Of a stretch of 7,030 bases of DNA, positions 1 through 6,310 are shown piece by piece. The notes beneath the pieces were generated by a model. It was not told the DNA's origin, did not search any database, and saw nothing but the letters and a program-made list of their open reading frames with translations. The stretch covers positions 1 to 7,030 of the forward strand of contig JAZUFN010000265.1 in NCBI GenBank assembly GCA_045640725.1, read 5' to 3'. This DNA comes from RGIG3528 sp045640725 (lineage in GTDB: Bacteria > Bacillota > Clostridia > Lachnospirales > Lachnospiraceae). Numbering within the stretch: the stretch's first letter is position 1; each line of letters starts with the position of its first letter. Both the position numbers and the translations under genes were made by a program.

Positions 1-973
1 GGTCCAGCTGATTCGGTACTATTACTTCGTTATTCCCCTGTATTTCAGTGAAGGCTTTCACGTCGCCGTTTCGTATAATCCTGTTATCCTCAATAAGATA
101 TCTGTAAGCAAAGGCATGTTCCGCGCTTTCATAGCAGCGGGCCAGCTCTCCCAGTCTCATGACCGGCTCACCGATACCTCCGAAATACCTGATATGGGCA
201 TGGCTGTCAAATTTTTCTTTAACATTTTTCACAAAATCATCTGTTTCCTTTTCCAGCTCAGCCTGGCTTCCTGCTTTAAAAATATAGGCTTTACCTTCAG
301 GTGCCCTGTCAAAGGCCAGAGGATTACCCTCGATGCACATATCCTCAATTTCATTAAAGCGTTTCAAAACACTCTTGGAAAATTCCACCTGCTCATGGTA
401 ATTACTCTTTACTTTAAGTAATAAAATATTGTACCAGGACGCCACCAGATTTATATCCAGCTCCTCTGCCATATGTAAAAGCTCTGCCGTATGACCATTG
501 CCGGATACCAGCTCAGTAAAAAGGTCGCTTTTCTCATGCTCTGTGTTTTCCTTCATCTCAGAGCGGTAAAAGTCCAGCATTTCCTTTTCCTGCTCGCGCT
601 CCTCGATTTTTCTTTTTATGGGCGCCAGGGCCTGCAAAAGCTCAGTGCTGTTAACAGGCTTGGACAAATACTCGGCGGCTCCGATTTTAATAGCTTCTTT
701 GGCATACTCAAATTCAGCATGACCGGTGAGAAAAACTATTTCCGTGTCAGGATATTTGGCCCTTACCAGTCTTGCCAGCTCCAGTCCGTCCATAAAGGGC
801 ATCTTTATATCAGTAATAAGAATATCCGGACGGGCACTTTCTATCATAGGTAGTGCCAGTTCCCCATCCGGCGCCTCACCGCAAAATTCATAGCCGTTCT
901 CCCGCCAAGCCACTTTGGACTTTATGCCTTCTCTAACTACATATTCATCTTCTGCCAAAAATACTTTAATCAT
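1..973 (-). CDS. YesN/AraC-type response regulator, 3' end off window
   Basis: This is the phosphorylatable half of a two-component transcription regulator. The frame is open from the ATG at 973 to the window edge, giving 324 codons without a stop. Residues 1-120 form a CheY-like receiver. The acidic pocket is at E8-D9, the phospho-acceptor is D55 in the TDIKMP motif, T83 is the switch residue, and K105-P106 is the conserved Lys-Pro. A charged stretch rich in Glu and Lys (about 120-145) may be a coiled-coil connector. The remaining region (about 145-324) resembles the middle domain of Clostridia YesN regulators, with a typical segment LARCYESAEHAFAYRYLIED. An AraC-type helix-turn-helix is expected beyond the edge but is not seen here. 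The ATG is preceded by AAGGGG with a 5-base spacer, which supports this start. Sugar-uptake or polysaccharide genes are common targets of the family; the true target and partner kinase are unknown. The plus-strand open frames inside this interval are shadows. Confidence 0.93.
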   Translation of the reverse strand, partial: MIKVFLAEDEYVVREGIKSKVAWRENGYEFCGEAPDGELALPMIESARPDILITDIKMPFMDGLELARLVRAKYPDTEIVFLTGHAEFEYAKEAIKIGAAEYLSKPVNSTELLQALAPIKRKIEEREQEKEMLDFYRSEMKENTEHEKSDLFTELVSGNGHTAELLHMAEELDINLVASWYNILLLKVKSNYHEQVEFSKSVLKRFNEIEDMCIEGNPLAFDRAPEGKAYIFKAGSQAELEKETDDFVKNVKEKFDSHAHIRYFGGIGEPVMRLGELARCYESAEHAFAYRYLIEDNRIIRNGDVKAFTEIQGNNEVIVPNQLD

Positions 974-1008
974 AGTAACCCCTTAAGTCAAAAATCCGTA
1001 TCTACTTA

Positions 1009-1038
1009 CTTATACATAATTTATGTATTTCATGTCAA
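1009..1038 (-). promoter_or_regulatory. Sigma-A-like promoter of the response regulator
   Basis: Read on the minus strand, a perfect -35 TTGACA (1038-1033) is followed by an 18-base spacer and a -10 TATAAG (1014-1009). Transcription would begin near 1002, leaving a leader of about 30 bases before the ATG at 973. The spacing and position fit the regulator gene. The assignment rests on consensus match only. Confidence 0.7.
1012..1028. promoter_or_regulatory. 17-bp perfect palindrome, candidate operator
   Basis: ATACATAA and TTATGTAT form an 8-bp perfect inverted repeat around one central base (1020). The palindrome lies between the -35 and -10 boxes of the regulator promoter and covers part of the -10. 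A dimeric repressor bound there would block that promoter. It is AT-rich, so chance occurrence is possible. The opposite promoter begins about 57 bases further on and could also be affected. Confidence 0.4.
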
Positions 1039-1084
1039 GGTAGTTAAAACATTATTATATTTTTATAGTATTTTTGGGGATTTG

Positions 1085-1113
1085 TTGACTTTTCTTTTTT
1101 TCCATCATATATT
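1085..1113 (+). promoter_or_regulatory. Sigma-A-like promoter of the 169-residue protein gene
   Basis: A -35 box TTGACT (1085-1090), a 17-base spacer and a -10 box TATATT (1108-1113) each match the consensus at five of six positions with ideal spacing. The start of transcription would fall near 1120, giving a 5' leader of about 100 bases before the ATG at 1221. This is the only strong plus-strand promoter seen before the gene pair 1221-3582, so it probably serves both genes. Confidence 0.7.
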
Positions 1114-1140
1114 GTACCCACCAAATATTTTTTTGTAATA

Positions 1141-1169
1141 GACGCAGGGAATGTTCACTTCACTGCGTT
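1141..1169 (+). promoter_or_regulatory. 5'-UTR hairpin before the 169-residue protein gene
   Basis: GACGCAG (1141-1147) pairs with CTGCGTT (1163-1169), using one G-U pair. After a one-base mismatch, a 3-bp inner stem (1149-1151 with 1159-1161) closes a 7-base loop. No run of T follows it, so it is not a classic terminator. It sits between the promoter and the repeated ribosome-binding sites and may stabilise or regulate the leader. No known riboswitch fold was recognised. Confidence 0.4.
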
Positions 1170-1176
1170 CAATAGT

Positions 1177-1219
1177 AGGAGATAACAAGGTCGCGGCAAA
1201 GGAGATAACAAGGAGATAA
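1177..1219 (+). promoter_or_regulatory. Three tandem Shine-Dalgarno copies before the start codon
   Basis: AGGAGATAA occurs three times, at 1177-1185, 1200-1208 and 1211-1219. The first two belong to a 14-bp direct repeat, AGGAGATAACAAGG, at 1177-1190 and 1200-1213. The third copy puts GGAG (1212-1215) 5 bases before the ATG at 1221 and is the functional site for that start. No ATG, GTG or TTG lies at a suitable distance after the first copy, so the extra copies look like a local duplication or ribosome standby sites. The arrangement suggests strong translation. Confidence 0.75.
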
Positions 1220-1220
1220 T

Positions 1221-1730
1221 ATGAAAGATTTTACATCCCCAGCATTAGAAACTATAAACACTATGTCAGAAGGCGTATATGCAGACAGTGGCAACCCCGG
1301 CACCTTTGTTCCGGGCATTCCATCCACTCCTATTACGCCCAGCACTCCTGCAGCCAGCGATTGGACATGGGCTTTCGAGGACTGGAGCCACAACTCAGGC
1401 GGCCACTCTGATGCGCGATTAAGAATGCACTATGCCGGTAAAGCTGTCGACGCTTATACCCGACCACTGGTCATGACATTTACAACAGGCTTCGCCATCG
1501 ACCATCTCGAAGTTGAGTTTACGGATACCACTTTCCAGGTTTTGGGAAACGGCTTTTCCATTACCTATAACGGCGCTCTTAATGCTACCCAGAATATTGA
1601 TATGAGAATCAGAATACTTCAGGCCAAGAATAATGGCGTAGGTGATGCTGCCATAGGTGTTTCCGGCTCCGGTGCCAATGATAGCGCGCTCGTAAGAAGC
1701 ATTCGCCTGGTTTCCATGCATTACAAATAA
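1221..1730 (+). CDS. Putative exported 169-residue protein with leader-like N-terminus, function unknown
   Basis: I do not recognise a named family. Residues 1-24 form a short, slightly acidic leader-like stretch (starting MKDFTSPALETINTM and ending EGVYADSG). It has no hydrophobic core, so Sec export is unlikely. Residues 25-46 are a Gly/Pro/Ser/Thr linker with PSTP twice. Residues 47-169 contain W48, W50 and W55 and then alternating short strands (for example LRMHYAG, PLVMTFTTGF, FSITYNG and IDMRIRIL), so a beta-sandwich is likely. The protein has no cysteine, which excludes lanthionine and disulfide chemistry. Expression appears strong, given a near-consensus promoter and three Shine-Dalgarno copies. 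The ABC exporter gene follows after 73 bases, making this protein its most obvious cargo. It could be a RiPP-like precursor with an unusually large core, or a small secreted or surface binding protein carrying an export leader. Coding status is well supported; function is inference. Confidence 0.85.
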   Translation: MKDFTSPALETINTMSEGVYADSGNPGTFVPGIPSTPITPSTPAASDWTWAFEDWSHNSGGHSDARLRMHYAGKAVDAYTRPLVMTFTTGFAIDHLEVEFTDTTFQVLGNGFSITYNGALNATQNIDMRIRILQAKNNGVGDAAIGVSGSGANDSALVRSIRLVSMHYK

Positions 1731-1762
1731 AATCAGAAACATATTAACATAATCTGCTATTA

Positions 1763-1793
1763 AAACTCAGGTGGCATTCGGCCACCTGAGTTT
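1763..1793 (+). terminator. 13-bp hairpin between cargo gene and exporter gene, weak terminator or attenuator
   Basis: Bases 1763-1775 pair perfectly with 1781-1793 around a 5-base loop. The tract after the stem is only TTT, itself part of the stem, followed by ATCATTAATT, so termination should be incomplete. It ends 10 bases before the exporter start codon. A partial stop here, or 3'-end protection of the upstream message, would give much more cargo than exporter. A promoter between the hairpin and the exporter was not seen. Confidence 0.65.
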
Positions 1794-1803
1794 ATCATTA
1801 ATT

Positions 1804-3582
1804 ATGAAAAAAGTGAGTAAAGCTAAAATCAAACATAAAGTCAGACGCGGCAGGGAAGGTATACAGGAGCTTATATGGCTGGCACCTTTGGTGAAAAAGA
1901 ACTGGTATCTGATCCTTCTTTTTTCTGTGCTCGGATTAACCGGCACTCTGGTAGGCCTTTTTAGTAGCCTGATATCCAGAGACCTGGTAGATATGATTAC
2001 AGGTCACCAGACTGCAGCCCTGCTTAGGACCTTCATTCTTCTTGTTGCCACTACTATTTTCACCACTGTTGTATCTCAAATCAGCCAGATTATTACATCA
2101 AAAATCAATCTGACTATGCAAAATAAGATTCAATACGATTTATTTGAGAACATCCTTGAATCGAAATGGGAATATCTTTCAGGCCTTCACTCTGCAGATC
2201 TTATGAGGCGTTGGAACGGTGATTCATCTACTATTGCCACCAATGTACTTACCCTGATTCCCAATATTCTAAACTATTCCTTTAAATTAATATCCAGCTT
2301 CTATATAGTGGTTAAATACGATTACACTTTTGCCATTATTGCCCTTCTTTGTCTGCCCATAAGCTTCCTTTCTTCCCAGCTTTCTCTAAGAAAAATGAAA
2401 AAAGCCAATATGGAAACCTATACGACCGGCACAAAGCTGTCCGCTTTTAACCAGGATGTATTTGGTAATATTCAGACTGTAAAGGCTTTGGATATGATGG
2501 GATTGCTTAAGCATCAGTTAAAAGACCTGCAAAAGGAAAATCTGGACAGCTCCGTAAAATATCAGAAAAGCTCTGCTGTTAATGCCCTCTTCCTTACCCT
2601 GATTTCTCTCTTTACCACTTATACGGTCTATGGATGGGGCATATACAGAGTGTGGAGTGGGGCTATTTCCTACGGTACCATGACCCTTTTTATTACTCTG
2701 ACCGGCAGCCTGTCTGCTTCTATCAGCAGCTTTGTCCAGCTGATGCCTACCATCATCAGACTTTCAAATTCCATACACAGATATAAAGCCTTATCTGAGC
2801 TGCCCAAGGAAGATTACTCCATGCTGGAAGAAGTAAAAAACTTTTTTGACACTCATAAAGATGAAGGCATAGGACTTTCAATAAGAGATATTTACTACTC
2901 CTACCCCAATGGCACTGAAGTATTTGCAGGCGCAGGCTTCGAAGCCCACCCTCATGAAATCATTTCACTGGTAGGCCCTTCCGGCGAGGGTAAAACTACC
3001 ATGCTTCGCTTCTTGCTTTCCATCATTAACACAGCCGAGGGCCAGGGCTATATTTGTGCCGGCAACAGCACTCCTGAGACCAGCGACCTGCACCTTCCTC
3101 TTAGTGCCTCTGTCCGTCAGCTTATAGCCTATGTTCCCCAGGGAAATACTATGCTTAGCGGTACTATTGCCGGCAATATGCGTAATGTCAATCCCGAGGC
3201 CAGTGACGAAGAAATTACAGATGCCCTTAAAATGGCCTGTGCCTGGGACTTTGTGGAAAAGCTGCCTGCAGGCATCAATACTCCCCTTTTGGAAAGAGGA
3301 GGCGGTTTTTCAGAAGGTCAGGCTCAGCGTCTTTCCATTGCCAGAGCCTTACTAAGAAAATCTCCCATTCTTCTTTTGGATGAAGCCACCTCTGCCCTGG
3401 ATATTGAAACAGAAAAAAAAGTGCTGGGCAACATCCTTTCAGATGCTTACCCCCGCACCACTATAGTCACTACCCATCGCCCTTCAGTTTTAAAACAGTG
3501 TGAAAGAGTATATTCCGTAAAAGACAAGAGCTGTAAGCTTCTGTCAGCAGATGAAATCCTGGAAATGCTGTCGAGCTTCTGA
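1804..3582 (+). CDS. ABC exporter half-transporter (fused membrane and ATPase domains)
   Basis: This is a complete 592-residue half-transporter, expected to act as a homodimer in the cytoplasmic membrane and export a substrate using ATP. A basic N-terminal tail (about 1-30) leads into about six membrane segments within residues 34-320. The ATPase domain has Walker A GPSGEGKTT (K397), the Q-loop at Q446, a signature FSEGQ (502-506) in place of LSGGQ, Walker B ILLLDE (D526, E527), D-loop SALD and the switch His at H558. There is no N-terminal C39 peptidase domain, so any leader would have to be removed by another protease or kept. The likely start is the ATG at 1804. A GTG at 1771 is also in frame but lies inside the hairpin stem. 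Neither has a Shine-Dalgarno, which is unusual beside its neighbours. Its position directly after the 169-residue protein gene suggests that protein as cargo. Confidence 0.93.
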   Translation: MKKVSKAKIKHKVRRGREGIQELIWLAPLVKKNWYLILLFSVLGLTGTLVGLFSSLISRDLVDMITGHQTAALLRTFILLVATTIFTTVVSQISQIITSKINLTMQNKIQYDLFENILESKWEYLSGLHSADLMRRWNGDSSTIATNVLTLIPNILNYSFKLISSFYIVVKYDYTFAIIALLCLPISFLSSQLSLRKMKKANMETYTTGTKLSAFNQDVFGNIQTVKALDMMGLLKHQLKDLQKENLDSSVKYQKSSAVNALFLTLISLFTTYTVYGWGIYRVWSGAISYGTMTLFITLTGSLSASISSFVQLMPTIIRLSNSIHRYKALSELPKEDYSMLEEVKNFFDTHKDEGIGLSIRDIYYSYPNGTEVFAGAGFEAHPHEIISLVGPSGEGKTTMLRFLLSIINTAEGQGYICAGNSTPETSDLHLPLSASVRQLIAYVPQGNTMLSGTIAGNMRNVNPEASDEEITDALKMACAWDFVEKLPAGINTPLLERGGGFSEGQAQRLSIARALLRKSPILLLDEATSALDIETEKKVLGNILSDAYPRTTIVTTHRPSVLKQCERVYSVKDKSCKLLSADEILEMLSSF

Positions 3583-3583
3583 T

Positions 3584-4822
3584 TTAGTCCCAGCAAGCTC
3601 CTTCCACCCGCTTTCTGCAAAGCTCTGCTGCCTGGTCTTCCATATTGCAGAAAAGTCTGAAAGCATCAGTTTGACAGACCATATCCTTGACAAAAGCCAG
3701 CATGTCATCCAGCTGCCCTTCAGTCCAATTGGGTGAAACTAAGCGATTCAGTATATGAATCACTTTTTCATCTTCGGTAAGCTCCTTCACATGATTTTCC
3801 GGGTCCTGACTTAAAAGCACTATGGTCCCCAGTGGCCATCTTCCATTTTCACAGCTTTCAGAAGTGCCGCACCAGGGCATTCCATAGGCTATGACCTTTC
3901 CCTCTTCCATGGTAAGAAGAGCCAGGTCTCCATTACATATATGGCTGCCGAAATTTTTTTTCCAGAGGGCAGCATGAGTACTTTTTCCCACTCCTGACAT
4001 GGCAGAGAAAAGGACTGCCCTGTCATTATGTAAAAGCATAGCCGAATGAAGCATAAAATGGCCATTCATCCCGGCAAAATAGGAAAATGCCAGCCTGCCG
4101 GCCTCGTAAATGGCATGCTTTGTATTCTCATTCTTCTCGTAGTATACAATCTCTGAAAATCTTCCGTCTTTACTAATAAAAACCCATCTTACAGGCAGTT
4201 CATCAAATAATATTACATATCCCTTACGTGCCTTAAGTACCGTAAGTCCAATAGCTGAAATGAAGCCTGCCTGATCCATGTCGTATCTGTTAGCCAGATA
4301 TGAAGGGCCTATTTCTCTATCTCTGGGCCATATAGTAAGCTGTACTTTTTGCTCTGCTGAAAAATCAGTCTCTTCTGTCCTGAATAGCTCAAAATTGTCA
4401 GGCAGCACCTCCTTGTCTCCGAAAATTCTAAGGCCCAGACCACCAATTTTATACCTGCCAATCTCAGGCTCATTTATCCGGTCTTCAAAGTGCTCTTCTA
4501 CTACTTCGAAGCTTCTTATCTCTTTCTCAATTCTGCCCATAGGATAATCGCAAATCAGATCTTTACTTATCATATCCTTTAAAAAGCTCCTGGTCTGCCT
4601 GGCTACAAAGTCCATTTCAGCCTTGTCCTCACATTCAAAATAGAGCTGACACTTTTCTACAAGCTGATCTTCAGTCATCTCCCCCTGAAGCAGCTGCCAG
4701 ATAGCTGCTCCACTGTCATTAAGCATTATACTGCTTGCAGGCAGCTCCCCTTTACAGGCTGTTACAAGTAAATAAGGTCTGCCACCAATATATCTTAGTA
4801 AATAATCAGGATTTCTTCTCAT
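3584..4822 (-). CDS. Fused PqqD-like (RRE) and HPr-kinase-like protein
   Basis: A 412-residue cytosolic protein. Residues 1-95 resemble the PqqD/RRE fold that binds leader peptides of modified peptides, with a beta-hairpin start, the LNDSGAAIWQLLQGEMT turn and following helices. Residues about 105-250 are a connecting region. Residues about 255-412 resemble the HPr kinase fold: H259, a P-loop SAMSGVGKST (K280), an Asp in CNGDLALL (D299) and the YGMPWCGTSE segment (313-321). The classic HPr kinase/phosphorylase signature near the C-terminus is not evident, so carbon-catabolite control is unlikely despite common database naming. Known relatives phosphorylate lasso peptide precursors; here a peptide or protein phosphotransferase guided by the RRE is the best inference. 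Start: GGAG at 4832-4829, six bases before the ATG. It is the last gene of the minus-strand run, 18 bases after the YugP gene, and ends one base from the exporter stop. Confidence 0.85.
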   Translation of the reverse strand: MRRNPDYLLRYIGGRPYLLVTACKGELPASSIMLNDSGAAIWQLLQGEMTEDQLVEKCQLYFECEDKAEMDFVARQTRSFLKDMISKDLICDYPMGRIEKEIRSFEVVEEHFEDRINEPEIGRYKIGGLGLRIFGDKEVLPDNFELFRTEETDFSAEQKVQLTIWPRDREIGPSYLANRYDMDQAGFISAIGLTVLKARKGYVILFDELPVRWVFISKDGRFSEIVYYEKNENTKHAIYEAGRLAFSYFAGMNGHFMLHSAMLLHNDRAVLFSAMSGVGKSTHAALWKKNFGSHICNGDLALLTMEEGKVIAYGMPWCGTSESCENGRWPLGTIVLLSQDPENHVKELTEDEKVIHILNRLVSPNWTEGQLDDMLAFVKDMVCQTDAFRLFCNMEDQAAELCRKRVEGACWD

Positions 4823-4840
4823 AACTATCTCCGCTTATCT

Positions 4841-5527
4841 TTATCTTCTTCTCCTGTTTCCACCAAAAAGGATAATCAGTCTTAAAAGCTGAAGAACGGA
4901 TGAAATAAGTGCTGCTACATATGTGAGAGCCGCAGCGGAAAGTACTGCTTTTGCTCCTGTCATTTCTTCACCGATAAGAATACTACTGCCTTCTAATGTC
5001 TTTAATGCTCTTCTTGAAGCATTAAACTCTACAGGTAAAGTAATAAGCTGGAAAATAACAACAAAGGAGAAAAGAATTATACCAAGCTGCGTAAGATTAA
5101 AGCTACCCAAAATAAGTCCAAGTATAATGACAGGCCATGACAGAAAAGATCCGTAATTGGCCATAGGTACCGCTATGGACCTGAGCTTAAGGGGTGCATA
5201 GCCCTCTTGATGCTGTATGGCATGTCCGCACTCATGGGCTGCCACTCCGATAGCTGCTACAGAGGTACTTCCATATACACTGTCTGACAGTCTTAATACC
5301 TTTTCACCAGGTGAATAATGGTCTGTAAGTGAGCCGCGAATGTGCTGTATGGACACATCATAGATACCGGCGCTTCTTAACATCTGCTCTGCCACATCTT
5401 CGGCTCTTAAGCCCCTCATACTGAGCACTCTGCTGTATCTGGAATAGGTCCCATTCACATTGGCAGAAGCCATAAGGCTGATCAGTGCTCCAATTAATAC
5501 AAGTATATAAGTATAATCCCAAAACAT
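4841..5527 (-). CDS. yugP: YugP-type zinc-dependent membrane metallopeptidase
   Basis: A 228-residue integral membrane protease of the YugP family (Pfam Zn_peptidase_2). The zinc site is the HECGH motif (H98, E99, H102), with a likely third ligand at E168 in the EFNASRRA segment. Membrane segments are predicted near residues 5-23, 117-141, 146-165 and 195-221. The length matches the family. Start: AAGAGGT at 5542-5536, eight bases before the ATG. It lies 32 bases after the HAD gene and 18 bases before the RRE-kinase fusion, so the three are probably one operon. The physiological substrate of the family is not well defined. Cleavage of an exported product from this locus is conceivable but unsupported beyond position. 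Confidence 0.92.
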   Translation of the reverse strand: MFWDYTYILVLIGALISLMASANVNGTYSRYSRVLSMRGLRAEDVAEQMLRSAGIYDVSIQHIRGSLTDHYSPGEKVLRLSDSVYGSTSVAAIGVAAHECGHAIQHQEGYAPLKLRSIAVPMANYGSFLSWPVIILGLILGSFNLTQLGIILFSFVVIFQLITLPVEFNASRRALKTLEGSSILIGEEMTGAKAVLSAAALTYVAALISSVLQLLRLIILFGGNRRRR

Positions 5528-5559
5528 AATGCTTTACCTCTTTCTTATTATTTTACTAT

Positions 5560-6264
5560 TCATGTCCTGTTGCAAGAATCCTTCATGTAAAAAACATTAG
5601 GATGGTTTTCACCTGTCAAATGCACATATCTTATGCCTGCCGCTTTGGCACCATCTATATCACTGGACTCACTATCACCATGCATGCAGCTTCTGTCCCT
5701 GTCCATATTATACCGATCCAGTAGTATATCAAAAAAAGCTTTTTCCGGCTTCATACAGCCAAAATCGCTGGAAATAAGCTGATCCTCTGTGAGCTTGTCC
5801 AGGCCAAACATAGTAATTTCCGGCCAAGTGTAGGACCTTTGTGCATTACTTAGGATATAGGGATGCTTCCCGGCTGCAGATATCTGCCTGAGGCTTTCCT
5901 CTACTCCAGGAAAAAGCTTAGCATAAATCCGTGAAGAAACTCTGAACTCATAAGCCACTTCATTCAGAACCTCATCAGATAAAGTGCCATTACCGTATCC
6001 TTCAAAAAGTTCCCGGTATACCGGAATAATGTCTATCTCCACTGCCTTATACTTTCCATAAGCCCCGGCTTCTTCTCGCTTTCTTCTATCCAAGTCAAAA
6101 AAATCTTTTCTGAAAGTATAGTAGGGTGGCAGCCTAAGTCCTCTTTTTCTCAGGCACTTATACCATTTCTTCCATGTAGCCGCTGCCCATTCATCGGTAC
6201 GAATATCAATCAACGTACCATATAAATCAAATATGTAATTATCTATACCTGCATCTAAAACCAT
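5560..6264 (-). CDS. HAD-superfamily hydrolase, DxYGT type
   Basis: A soluble hydrolase of 234 residues from the chosen start. Motif I reads IFDLYGTLID with nucleophile D13; the usual second Asp is Tyr, as in haloacid-dehalogenase-like members. Motif II is S139 in ILSNAQ, motif III is K172 in CMKPEK, and motif IV is HGDSESSDIDGAKAAG with D197, D202 and D204. Between motifs I and II lies a helical cap (about residues 20-120). The natural substrate, either a small phosphate ester or a halo-acid, cannot be told. I chose the ATG at 6264 because GGAG (6274-6271) lies 6 bases upstream and motif I then falls where the family expects it. Frame-compatible earlier starts (ATG 6303, TTG 6312) overlap a candidate promoter and have poor ribosome sites. 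It is the first gene of the operon with the YugP and RRE-kinase genes. Confidence 0.88.
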   Translation of the reverse strand: MVLDAGIDNYIFDLYGTLIDIRTDEWAAATWKKWYKCLRKRGLRLPPYYTFRKDFFDLDRRKREEAGAYGKYKAVEIDIIPVYRELFEGYGNGTLSDEVLNEVAYEFRVSSRIYAKLFPGVEESLRQISAAGKHPYILSNAQRSYTWPEITMFGLDKLTEDQLISSDFGCMKPEKAFFDILLDRYNMDRDRSCMHGDSESSDIDGAKAAGIRYVHLTGENHPNVFYMKDSCNRT

Positions 6265-6293
6265 TTGTTGCTCCACATCTGCTTTTTGAAATA

Positions 6294-6302
6294 AGTATAG
6301 CA
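6294..6302 (-). promoter_or_regulatory. Extended -10 promoter candidate for the HAD operon
   Basis: On the minus strand TGCTATACT (6302-6294) matches an extended -10 element (TG, one base, then TATACT, five of six to consensus). No good -35 is seen, as the upstream bases are the T-run of the terminator. Transcription would begin near 6287, about 23 bases before the ATG at 6264, which fits the Shine-Dalgarno at 6274-6271. The site is inferred from consensus alone. Confidence 0.45.
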
Positions 6303-6310
6303 TTCTCTTC

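Noticed and set aside
116..853. Two plus-strand open frames (101 and 120 codons) in the first kilobase
   Set aside because: They lie antisense to the response-regulator frame, which has clear receiver motifs, and show no domain or ribosome site of their own.
1169..1742. Minus-strand open frames across the 169-residue protein gene
   Set aside because: They have no good ribosome site and no recognisable motif. The plus strand has a promoter, repeated Shine-Dalgarno sites and coherent protein features.
1771..1803. GTG at 1771 as start of the exporter
   Set aside because: It lies in the stem of the 13-bp hairpin, lacks a ribosome site, and would add 11 residues translated from the hairpin.
1875..1964. 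A 29-residue frame with AGGAG five bases before its ATG, inside the exporter gene
   Set aside because: It is out of frame with the exporter, very short and shows no motif. The AGGAG is explained by codons for Gln-Glu-Leu.
1221..3582. Lanthipeptide or classic double-Gly bacteriocin cluster
   Set aside because: The candidate precursor has no Cys and no double-Gly leader. The exporter lacks a C39 domain, and no LanM/LanB, radical-SAM or immunity gene is present.
3584..4822. HPr kinase/phosphorylase (HprK) of catabolite control
   Set aside because: The protein has an N-terminal PqqD-like domain, is longer than HprK, and I see no C-terminal HprK signature. Only the P-loop core is shared.
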